7,813 nt of DNA from Methylococcaceae bacterium UBA7658 (lineage in GTDB: Bacteria > Pseudomonadota > Gammaproteobacteria > Methylococcales > Methylomonadaceae), in assembly GCA_002483425.1 (NCBI GenBank), contig DLHW01000073.1:1-7813 (forward strand). The letters run 5' to 3'. Below are positions 1 to 5,847 of the stretch, one piece after another. The translations under genes and the position numbers were made by a program. The notes below the pieces were generated by a model. That model did not search any database. It was given only the letters and a program-made list of their open reading frames with translations, and was not told where the DNA came from. Position 1 is the stretch's first letter, and every line of letters starts with the position of its first letter.

Positions 1-2
1 TC

Positions 3-119
3 CGTTTGCAGAGGTTTGGTAAAGCATTGCGAAACCCGAAATCCGTTAATCGCATGGAACGTTTTTGGAAAATTATTGGTATCAAACTGCATATTTCAAT
101 CCCATCTAAATATTTGTAA
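3..119 (+). CDS. C-terminal end of an unidentified protein, cut by the window start
   Basis: The frame starting at base 3 is open from the window edge to a TAA at 117-119 and gives 38 residues. They are strongly basic and contain the stretch NPKSVNRMERFWKIIGIKLH, which looks like real protein rather than random translation. No start lies inside the window, so this would be the 3' end of a gene entering from the left. It converges on the MTHFR-like gene, with only 23 bases between the two stop codons and a small hairpin in that gap. I do not recognise the family. The length is too short to exclude a chance open frame. Confidence 0.4.
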   Translation, partial: RLQRFGKALRNPKSVNRMERFWKIIGIKLHISIPSKYL

Positions 120-120
120 A

Positions 121-139
121 GTTTTATTCTGAATAAAAC
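121..139. terminator. Possible bidirectional terminator hairpin between convergent genes
   Basis: GTTTTATT-CTG-AATAAAAC is a perfect 8-bp stem with a 3-base loop, in the 23-base gap between two convergent stop codons. The stem has only one G-C pair and the following T runs are short (ATTTT on the plus strand, TTTACAAAT on the minus strand). The position fits a terminator, but the predicted stability is poor. Confidence 0.35.
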
Positions 140-142
140 ATT

Positions 143-1045
143 TTAGAACTCAAATTCTACCTGCCTCAGCCAATCGGCGGTTCGTTCAAAATTACCGAAG
201 GGAAAAAAGTGACAACCGCTGAACAGGTTGTCCGTGTGCTTGTTGCAGTGTATGGCAAGATCAAGGATTAAGTTTTCAGGATTTGCGGCCATCGTGGTTT
301 TTATCATTTTTGATGGATTAGCTATTAGCTGGTTTAACGCCGAATCAACCCCGCAATTAATCGCATACTTAATTAGCTTTGCCATTCCGGCAGCGCCATG
401 AAATCCAACCCGTATCGGCATATTGATGCCATACTGCCGTAAACGCCGTTCCCAAGCGGCAACTGAGGCAAAATCGAAAAAGAACTGGGTAACCAAAGAT
501 GACTTATAACCCAATTCGTCACAGACTTTTTGTTTCTCCAACAGAGTTTGCATAAGTTGGGCATCGGTCAATAACGGATGGTCTTCTGGATGCGCGGCAA
601 ACCGCAAGTCGGTTGCGTCGTTATCTGTCAGGACATTGCTCCTCACTAACTCTAAGGAAGACGCAAACGATCCGATTAGCTTTTCATGGTTTCCCCCGGC
701 AATGACCAACGCCCGATCCACGAGTGCCTGCCGGTTTAACTGATATAACCACTGATCGATCACGCTTAAACTGGGTATTACTCGCGTAGCAATGTGCGGC
801 ACTGGAATCATACCTTCTTGATACAAGCGTTCGGCAAGATGGACAACATCGTTTGGCAGTATTTTCGGCGTAGTGATTATGTAAACATCGGTGCGAGTTG
901 GCAGTAGTGTTTGAAAATCGGCAATCCCACGCGCTTCCGTGGTGGTAATTTCAATACTGAATCTATTTAACAGGGACTTAACCGGCGAATTCATTTTGTC
1001 ATTTAAAAGATCGTTACATACCTTGTGTTGCTGCCGAATTTCCAT
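143..1045 (-). CDS. Methylenetetrahydrofolate reductase-like protein (MTHFR superfamily)
   Basis: The 300-residue product has the MTHFR TIM-barrel plan throughout. It shows SIEIT (30-34, Glu32 at the place of the family's catalytic Glu), PHIATR (83-88, family PHxTxR), a RALVIAGG strand (111-118), AAHPEDHP (150-157, family AGYPEGHP), VTQFFFD (185-191, family TQxFFD) and PIRVGF (210-215, family PIVPGI). True MetF reduces 5,10-methylene-THF to 5-methyl-THF with FAD and NADH. This protein lacks the FEFFPP start motif and has about 30 extra N-terminal residues, so it may be a divergent paralogue with another substrate. The ATG at 1043-1045 has a purine-rich stretch (GAGAG, then GTGAG) upstream. 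It is divergent from the PanB-like pseudogene, and a MetE-like gene lies 2.3 kb away. The family assignment is firm; the reaction is inferred. Confidence 0.85.
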   Translation of the reverse strand: MEIRQQHKVCNDLLNDKMNSPVKSLLNRFSIEITTTEARGIADFQTLLPTRTDVYIITTPKILPNDVVHLAERLYQEGMIPVPHIATRVIPSLSVIDQWLYQLNRQALVDRALVIAGGNHEKLIGSFASSLELVRSNVLTDNDATDLRFAAHPEDHPLLTDAQLMQTLLEKQKVCDELGYKSSLVTQFFFDFASVAAWERRLRQYGINMPIRVGFHGAAGMAKLIKYAINCGVDSALNQLIANPSKMIKTTMAANPENLILDLAIHCNKHTDNLFSGCHFFPFGNFERTADWLRQVEFEF

Positions 1046-1090
1046 CGCTCACTATCTCTCGTATAAGTAAGTTAAGGCCAAATCAATTTT

Positions 1091-2027
1091 TTGCATAATA
1101 TTACGTATACGTTATATTTTTTTTCAGCCGTTAATTTCTCGATAACCTTAACCACGACCAATGAGGGCTTGACATTACCACACCAAGAAAAAGTTACGAT
1201 CAAAACGCTGGGTGACAAGGCCGCCAAGAGCGAAAGAATTGTCGGCATGGAATGCCATGACACGCCGAGCGCCATGATGGCCGAGGAGTTTGGGATGGAC
1301 TTGCTGTGCGTCGGTAGCCCTGGGCCGATGGGGTTGTTTGGGCACAAAAGCATGGATACGATAGACTGCCAAGAACAACTTTATTTTCTGGAAGCAGTAT
1401 TGCGGCGAGTCAGTAGTCCTTTTATATGCTGCAACATGCCCAATACCACGGCCTGTGTATCAAAAGCGGATGCCGTACGTAATGCTTCGGAAATCTAGCG
1501 CCGTGGCGCAGACGGGGTGCATATCGAGCCGCACCTGAAAACGGTCAAGATGGTGGAAGCCATAGTCGCCGCCGGAATCCCGGTCATCGGGTATTTCGGT
1601 GTCCAGGGCGAACGCTGGTCGCAAACGGGCAGTTATCTGCCGCGCGGCAAGACGGAGCAGGATGCGGATAACATTGTCAAGCTGATAAAAAGCTGCATCG
1701 ATGCCGGTATTAGCACGGTATTACTGGAGCATACGTCCGAAGAATTGATCAAATGGTGTTCGAGAACCTGCCGGTACCGGTAGCCAGCCTGGGTTCAGGC
1801 CCTTACTGCCATGGGATTTCCACCTGTCGTCCGACATTATCGGCTGCTCCGTGTTTCCGGCCCCGCCAAAGCGGAATTTGTTCGGCAATGTCTGGCAAAA
1901 CATGAAAGACGCTTATAGCGCCTATTACCAAGCCGCCCGATTCGGCGCTTATCCGGTTCAGGGCGAATGCCACCACATATAGGCGGGCGAGTTTGAAAAA
2001 TTTCTGGATTTGATCGGTGCAACCTAG
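1091..2027 (+). pseudogene. Degraded PanB-like gene (ketopantoate hydroxymethyltransferase family)
   Basis: Read across three frames, the stretch follows PanB nearly end to end. In order: KVTIKTL at about 1193; SAMMAEEFGMD, then VGSPGPMGLFGH (PanB VGDSLGMxxxGH); DAVRNASEI; GADGVHIEP (PanB GAxxVKIEGG); AGIPVIGYFG; GSYLPRGKTE (PanB GGYxVQGR); AGISTVLLEHTSEE (PanB AGAxxVVLECVPxE); then PVPVASLGSG and a C-terminal part ending at 2027. It is broken by a TAG at 1496-1498, a frameshift near 1750, another near 1810, and a TAG at 1980-1982. No convincing start codon with a ribosome binding site precedes the homologous part; the open frame begins with a TTG at 1091. PanB transfers a hydroxymethyl group from 5,10-methylene-THF. 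Two of the usual metal-binding Asp positions read Ser (about 1316) and Asn (about 1433), so the ancestor was probably not a standard pantothenate enzyme. Confidence 0.85.
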
Positions 2028-2062
2028 CCGCTCGCTCCATGAACACTAAGCCGGATACAGAT

Positions 2063-2178
2063 ATACAACCTTAAAGCAAAGATTGCGTCTGTCACGGAAG
2101 ATTGGCAAACGATCGAAGCCGGGCAACTAACCTTCAAAACCGCCCCGATAAGGCTCGTCCCGCTTGAGCGTGTTATCA
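2063..2178 (-). repeat. attC-like site A (integron cassette recombination site), 3' end decayed
   Basis: On the minus strand it opens with TGATAAC, whose TGA is the stop of the SnoaL-like gene, followed by CTCAAGCGGGACG, as in long VCR-type attC sites. It shares with site B the 10-mer CTCAAGCGGG (2159-2168) and the 15-mer GCCAATCTTCCGTGA (2092-2106). The far end, with TTTGCTTTAAG and then GTTGTAT, is only a rough match to the expected L' arm and GTTRRRY core, so this site may be inactive. The limits are approximate. Confidence 0.6.
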
Positions 2179-2622
2179 GGTTGGATACGCTCTATTTTTT
2201 CTTGACAAAAGAAGGCGTTCTGCCAAATCAGTAACCACCCATTCCTGAACAATTTTCCCATCTTGAATTTGACTCGTAACCATATCGCACCAAATGATTT
2301 CTTGTCCACTGCTAGGAAAGCCTTTGAAAGCAACCTTATGAGTGCCTTTAAGGGTTCTCAGCCAAGCAATACGGTCTTCACCTTCCAGTAACACATTAAT
2401 CTCTACTTGAATATCTGGGAACGACTTTAAAATACTACTAAGTACCTTCCGGACAATATCGTGACCCCCTGCAATGCGCTGACCAGTAACATTGACCACG
2501 TATTCTGGCGAGAAAAATCTCTCAATAGCATCTAAATTACCGTTTCCTATAAGCACTGCATTTGCATCATGTATCAATAACGCGAGATGTTGAGCCATAA
2601 CCTATTCCTTTCATTTGCCTAA
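2069..2622 (-). mobile_element. Putative integron gene cassette carrying the SnoaL-like gene
   Basis: The segment between the two inferred attC recombination points is about 554 bp. It holds one promoterless-looking gene with a ribosome binding site close behind the upstream core site and its stop inside the downstream attC. This is the normal cassette layout: RBS, one ORF, attC. No integrase gene or attI is seen in the window. The boundaries depend on the calls for the two attC-like sites; the 2069 end is the weaker one. Confidence 0.6.
2176..2598 (-). CDS. SnoaL-like / ester cyclase family protein
   Basis: The 140-residue length and the pattern fit the SnoaL-like polyketide cyclase/ester cyclase fold (NTF2-like alpha+beta barrel). 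There is an N-terminal helix region, YVVNVTGQRIAGG (33-45), FPDIQVEINVLLEGEDRIAW (60-79), GTHKVAFKGFPSSGQEI (85-101) and DGKIVQEWVVTDL (113-125). These match the family run of FPDxxxxVxxxxAEGDxVA, GTHxGxFxGxPPTG and DGKIxExWxxxD. Such proteins often act on small aromatic or polyketide-like molecules, and many have no known substrate. The ATG at 2596-2598 has AGGA seven bases upstream, and a GTTAGGC core lies shortly before that. The TGA stop lies in the first bases of attC-like site A. The gene is probably a mobile cassette; its biological substrate cannot be told. Confidence 0.85.
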   Translation of the reverse strand: MAQHLALLIHDANAVLIGNGNLDAIERFFSPEYVVNVTGQRIAGGHDIVRKVLSSILKSFPDIQVEINVLLEGEDRIAWLRTLKGTHKVAFKGFPSSGQEIIWCDMVTSQIQDGKIVQEWVVTDLAERLLLSRKNRAYPT

Positions 2623-2736
2623 CGTGGAGCCAAGGGGTGTACCTTTCACGGAAGATTGGCGAAGCCACCGAAGCGAAAAAATAACTTAACTTAAAAACCG
2701 TTACGCTTAGACCGCCCCGCTTGAGAGCATATATCA
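2617..2736 (-). repeat. attC-like site B (integron cassette recombination site)
   Basis: Read on the minus strand, about 120 bp run from TGATATATG (containing the stop of the membrane-protein gene) to a perfect GTTAGGC core at 2617-2623. The arm CAAGCGGGG (2715-2723) pairs with CCCCTTGG (2630-2637) as CAAG/CTTG plus GGGG/CCCC, leaving one extrahelical base, a hallmark of attC L'' boxes. An inner ACGG/CCGT pairing is also possible. The end CCCCTTGGCTCCACGTTAGG resembles the end of VCR-type sites. The 5' core (TGATATA instead of a YAAC-type core) is imperfect. Confidence 0.7.
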
Positions 2737-3273
2737 GGCTGCATTTTCACAGGGCAAGCGTTCGGGGCTAGGGCGCGAAGCGCCATGCCGGACTGCTTCG
2801 GGCGTACCCAGGACATAGCGTTCGCCCCGCAAATAACGCACAACGTCCCACGCATCCAGCGCAAGGCAAACAACCAGGCATCCAAGTAGAAGATACAAAT
2901 ACCCGGCAAGAACTGGCGAGGCAGTCAATGTCACAATTGGTCCAGCAATTTCCGAGGACAGCCGCAAGACTATATAGGCCAGCAAAGGAATCCAGGGCAC
3001 AAGATGTGCAATACCTAAAAGCCTCGTGAGTCCACGCTGCTTCACCATCAGCCATGCGAGCAAAGGGCTGGAGGCGGCATAAGCGAGTAGAATCCACTTT
3101 GCCACCGGATCATCCAGAAATGCGAATGCGGTGATAAAAACAGCATTTAGGAAAAACAGCCAGTTTTTCATCCAAGATTTCATGGACAGCCATGATGCTG
3201 CGATGTGTTGGAATGTAGAGCGGGAGTTTGACATTAAAACTAATCTCCGAGAAATAGAGGAATTTACACTCAT
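2734..3273 (-). CDS. Four-helix integral membrane protein of unknown function, cassette-type
   Basis: I do not recognise a named family. From the ATG at 3273 the product has 179 residues. Hydrophobic segments lie at about 37-54, 59-77, 85-103 and 119-139, so four membrane helices in the inner membrane are likely. A charged tail follows, with DAWDVVRYLRGERYVLGTPE (140-159), which looks like a conserved signature. An ATG at 3232-3234 (residue 14) has GGAG about ten bases upstream and gives a better start of 166 residues; the upstream ATG has no clear ribosome binding site. The TGA stop forms the beginning of attC-like site B, so this is probably the gene of a second cassette. No attC or attI core was found upstream of its start. 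Confidence 0.65.
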   Translation of the reverse strand: MSVNSSISRRLVLMSNSRSTFQHIAASWLSMKSWMKNWLFFLNAVFITAFAFLDDPVAKWILLAYAASSPLLAWLMVKQRGLTRLLGIAHLVPWIPLLAYIVLRLSSEIAGPIVTLTASPVLAGYLYLLLGCLVVCLALDAWDVVRYLRGERYVLGTPEAVRHGASRPSPERLPCENAA

Positions 3274-3327
3274 TACAATAACTTCATACCTGTATCTGGT
3301 ATTAACCGTTAACTAAGGTTTAAAATT

Positions 3328-4392
3328 TCAGCATTTCAATTGCTTTGAAGCCATCTCCGTCCCGATCACCCTGGCTTTGATTTTAGCGAAAGCCGTATCC
3401 CGTCCTGTCGAGATGTCGTCTTCGAACGGCGAAAACCCGCAATCGTCAGTTGTCCCCAGTTGGTTTGCTGGTATATATTCCTCCGCCTGCAAGATGCGGT
3501 CGCGCACTAATTCCGGTTCTTCAACATTAGGGTTCAGCACATCGATCACGCCGACATAGACCCGTTGCCCCGGTTTGAGATGCTGCTTCACGATGTCCAA
3601 CACCTTTTCAGGGTTGTGTTCGCTGGCCAGTTGCATGTACACGTTAGCCGCGTCCAGTTGGAATAAATCAGGGATCAGTTCGGCATAATCGACATCGGCG
3701 CTGTGGGTGGAATCGTGATCGCCGCCGGGGCAAGTATGCACACCGATCCGTTTCTTTTCTTCCGGGCTAAAATGCGCCAGTACCCGGTTATTTAACGTTA
3801 TGAAGTCGTGCAGTAGCTGCTTACTGGGGTCAAGCTTGACCGACAGGCGGCCTTCGGTGAAATCGATTTGGACATGATAAGCCCCGGCATCGAAACAACT
3901 GCGGATATCGGCGACTTCTTCCTTGATTAAACCCTCAATAAAGGCTTCCTTGGGATAACCGGGCACGCCTTCCGCCGGATAAAGCAAGCTGAGCGCGGAT
4001 GCGGAAATGACCGCCTGTTTGATGGGCTTATGGGCAAAACGTTTGGCGGCTTTCACATAACTTCCGGCGTAGATGCTATATTGGAAAGGGCCGACTGTCA
4101 GTTTCGGCAATTGCCGGGTATGGCCGTCCTCAAAAGGGATGGTCACCCCGTCCGCAGTTATGTTGGTCAGGTTTAACAAAGGGTAGGTTGCAAAGCTGGA
4201 TTTGGTCTGTTCGCCATCTGAAACGACCGGCAAGCCGGTAGATTCCAGGCGGGCTATGGTGTCTCTCAGCGCATCTTCGTATAAGGCATCGAGTTTATCG
4301 CGGGACAATTCCCCATGCTTGAATTGGGCGATTCCTTCTAAGAGGGACGGAGGGCGAGGGATGCTGCCAATTAATTCGGTTGGTAACGTCAT
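3328..4392 (-). CDS. Single-domain MetE-like (cobalamin-independent methionine synthase C-terminal family) methyltransferase
   Basis: The 354-residue product matches only the C-terminal, catalytic barrel of MetE, which is normally about 750 residues. Visible motifs are IGSIPRP (8-14, MetE IGSFPQT-type), SDGEQTKSSF (58-67), AYHVQIDFTE (171-180, MetE VQIDEP region), VHTC (218-221), and TDDCGFSPF (315-323, MetE PDCGL region). His219, Cys221 and Cys318 correspond to three of the four zinc ligands. The Glu ligand is not obvious: the stretch reads VYMQLASEHNPE (251-262). Relatives include short bacterial and archaeal methionine synthases that use other methyl donors, and coenzyme-M-dependent enzymes, so the substrates are uncertain. 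The start ATG has AGGA eight bases upstream. A broken NrtS-like gene lies 30 bases upstream on the same strand, and the MerR gene is divergent beyond it. Confidence 0.85.
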   Translation of the reverse strand: MTLPTELIGSIPRPPSLLEGIAQFKHGELSRDKLDALYEDALRDTIARLESTGLPVVSDGEQTKSSFATYPLLNLTNITADGVTIPFEDGHTRQLPKLTVGPFQYSIYAGSYVKAAKRFAHKPIKQAVISASALSLLYPAEGVPGYPKEAFIEGLIKEEVADIRSCFDAGAYHVQIDFTEGRLSVKLDPSKQLLHDFITLNNRVLAHFSPEEKKRIGVHTCPGGDHDSTHSADVDYAELIPDLFQLDAANVYMQLASEHNPEKVLDIVKQHLKPGQRVYVGVIDVLNPNVEEPELVRDRILQAEEYIPANQLGTTDDCGFSPFEDDISTGRDTAFAKIKARVIGTEMASKQLKC

Positions 4393-4422
4393 AACATTTT
4401 CCTGATGTGTTGAAACATTATT

Positions 4423-4649
4423 TTAGTTTTCTGTGTTAGTGAAACCGGATAGTGCAGATATTGCGCTGTAACAAGAGACTGCAAACGGCACCAGATACGT
4501 TAAGATAACTTTCAACATATTGATTTTCTTTAACCCTTCAACATCAACTAAAAAAATGGCGGATATATTTCCGGCTGGTTGATGCAATTAAGCAAACTGC
4601 CCACCCACACGGCGATTTTGAGCGAACGCCAGTAATGCCATGCCGACAT
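4423..4649 (-). pseudogene. Frameshifted NrtS-like small membrane protein gene
   Basis: The ATG at 4647-4649 begins a 33-residue frame containing WRSLKIAVWVGSLLNCINQP, ending at a TAG at 4548-4550. The next frame continues at once with KKINMLKVILTYLVPFAVSC and stops at 4423-4425. Joined at the T7 run (A7 at 4550-4556 on the plus strand), the product is about 75 residues with two membrane helices. It has the LKxALxVGxxLxxINQ and LKxxLTYLVPxxVSxYS pattern of the NrtS family of small nitrate/nitrite transporters. One added base in the run restores the whole protein, so this is either a recent mutation, a sequencing error or slippage. It lies 30 bases upstream of the MetE-like gene on the same strand. 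No good ribosome binding site is seen. Confidence 0.7.
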
Positions 4650-4838
4650 GCCGTCAGATGGTAGCTCGCTACATTCATAGACATGATACGAGGGAAGGAA
4701 GTATAGGATTAGGTTGAATGAATTGATCTGCCATGAAGGTTACATCGGATACGTTATAATAAAATCCGCCGTTCCGTTAAGTAATTTTGAACTTATCGGT
4801 GCTTTTGACCTGCTACAATCTATTATTCATGTTATATA
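4650..4838. promoter_or_regulatory. Divergent control region between the NrtS-like/MetE-like genes and merR-type gene
   Basis: The region contains a perfect TATAAT at 4755-4760 centred in the dyad CGGAT-N13-ATCCG (4746-4768), and a second dyad TAAGT-N8-ACTTA (4778-4795). A TACAAT at 4814-4819 has TTGAAC (4787-4792) 21 bases upstream, as a possible plus-strand promoter close to the MerR start. For the minus strand, TATACT at 4705-4700 is a possible -10 without a good -35, as expected for an activator-dependent promoter. MerR-type regulators bind dyads in their own promoters, so these are candidate operators. All assignments here are inference. Confidence 0.4.
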
Positions 4839-5345
4839 TTGTCAACGACGATGCGACTCCCGAAACGCACTGAACGAGAAGTCTTGAAAATCGGCGAGAT
4901 GGCCGAGGAACTTGGCACCACGCCCAGGACAATCCGCCTGTATGAAGAACTCGGGCTGATTAGCCCGGAGCGCACGGAAGGGGGCACCCGTTTGTACGCC
5001 AGGAAAGATTTGAAACGAATGGCGACCGCTTTGCGCTTGAGCCGGGTCGGGATCGACCTTGAAACTATCCAACACCTAGCGACCACACGTGAACATTATC
5101 TGTCCGGGCAAGCGGCTTGCACGGCGATGCTGCCTTTGTTGCAGGCGCTCAGGATTCGCGTCAATACGTTGATGGATGACCTGGAAGCCCTGGAACTCGA
5201 TTTGGAACGTGCCGATATGCTGGTCCGGCAATGCAACAACTGCCCGAACAAGCCTAACCGGACGGATTGCCCGGATTGCCCGGTAGAGAAGAATGTCGAT
5301 TTATCCGAAATTGCGCGGTTAGTGTGGGATCCTGCTTCTAATTAG
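4839..5345 (+). CDS. MerR-family transcriptional regulator with a C-terminal cysteine cluster
   Basis: The product has 168 residues. The winged HTH of MerR proteins is clear: LKIGEMAEELGTTPRTIRLY (16-35), EELGLISPERTEGGTRLY (36-53), then DLKRMATALRLSRVGIDLET (57-76). A dimerisation coiled coil follows (about 98-130). The effector end carries QCNNCPNKPNRTDCPDCPV (131-149), a CxxC-x8-CxxC motif (Cys132, 135, 144, 147), with one more Cys at 94. This suggests binding of a metal ion or an iron-sulphur cluster, or thiol redox sensing. It differs from the SoxR spacing. The start shown is TTG at 4839; ATG at 4851 is an alternative, and neither has a clear ribosome binding site. The gene is divergent from the NrtS-like/MetE-like pair, its most likely target besides itself. 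Confidence 0.85.
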   Translation: MSTTMRLPKRTEREVLKIGEMAEELGTTPRTIRLYEELGLISPERTEGGTRLYARKDLKRMATALRLSRVGIDLETIQHLATTREHYLSGQAACTAMLPLLQALRIRVNTLMDDLEALELDLERADMLVRQCNNCPNKPNRTDCPDCPVEKNVDLSEIARLVWDPASN

Positions 5346-5452
5346 GTTTTAGTTGCATCAGTTTCGGCAAATACACGCTAAAAACTTATCCCTAATGTTT
5401 GTAAACTAAAAATCAAGAACACATCTATTTTTGTGTCTCTGTCGATATTGAG

Positions 5453-5779
5453 TTATACCACTCGGTAATCGGTTCCCGGCCAAGTTTCATTGATTTCGTC
5501 GGCTTGTTGTTGGGCTGTAAATCGTTCCCAAACGATGCCGTTAACATCAGTTTCGTTTGAAAATTTTTCCGCTGATGTATCTTCTTCCCAGCCCAAATGA
5601 CGGAGCGTACCGGACGGACAAGATGCATCTTGCCGGATTGAAACATTCAGCGTTTCAGTACGCCACAATGCATATTCACCTTGTACGACAACACTGGGCG
5701 CTCTACCAAAACGGTGGCTGTAATCAGCGATGGTTTCATCGATTTTATCGGTTGATATGGCTAGGTGGAGTTTTTTCAT
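5453..5779 (-). CDS. VOC (glyoxalase/bleomycin-resistance/dioxygenase) superfamily protein
   Basis: The 108-residue product has the vicinal-oxygen-chelate pattern: a first strand KLHLAIST (3-10), a helix IDETIADYSHRFG (13-25, family SIxFYxxLFG), YALWRTETLNVSI (36-48) and GTLRHLGWEE (57-66). His5, His61 and possibly Glu86 lie where the family keeps its metal ligands. The protein is short, about one VOC module, so it would work as a dimer. VOC proteins include glyoxalase I, thiol-transferring resistance proteins and dioxygenases; the substrate is not visible. It is the last gene of a probable minus-strand operon after the MAPEG and GNAT genes, 68 bases from the GNAT stop. The start ATG lacks a clear ribosome binding site. 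The end converges on the MerR gene with a 107-base gap. Confidence 0.75.
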   Translation of the reverse strand: MKKLHLAISTDKIDETIADYSHRFGRAPSVVVQGEYALWRTETLNVSIRQDASCPSGTLRHLGWEEDTSAEKFSNETDVNGIVWERFTAQQQADEINETWPGTDYRVV

Positions 5780-5847
5780 AAAATGATCGTGGCAATGTTG
5801 TTAACCTAAAACAAGATGTAACCTTGTGTGCGGGCGTAAAATTCCAT

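Noticed and set aside
1046..1090. Possible promoter for the MTHFR-like gene (TTGATT at 1086-1081, TATACG at 1065-1060, minus strand)
   Set aside because: The spacer is only 15 bases and the implied transcript start leaves too little leader for the ribosome binding site.
1721..2046. Two minus-strand open frames opposite the PanB-like pseudogene
   Set aside because: They are antisense to sequence that clearly encodes PanB-like protein on the plus strand and have no family features.
2127..2333. Minus-strand open frame of 68 codons overlapping the SnoaL-like gene
   Set aside because: It runs in another frame through the SnoaL-like gene and across the attC-like site, and shows no protein-like pattern.
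3302..3312. TTAACCGTTAA palindrome between the MetE-like and membrane-protein genes, as an attI or attC core
   Set aside because: Neither strand fits GTTRRRY, and no flanking arm pair is visible.
5419..5436. Small inverted repeat ACACA-N8-TGTGT between the MerR and VOC genes, as a terminator
   Set aside because: The stem is five pairs with two G-C pairs and no T run follows on either strand, so it is too weak to call.
5440..5460. GTATAAC at the VOC gene stop, resembling an attC 5' core
   Set aside because: No matching L'' arm, no complementary L' arm and no GTTRRRY core were found downstream; the shared blocks of sites A and B are absent.
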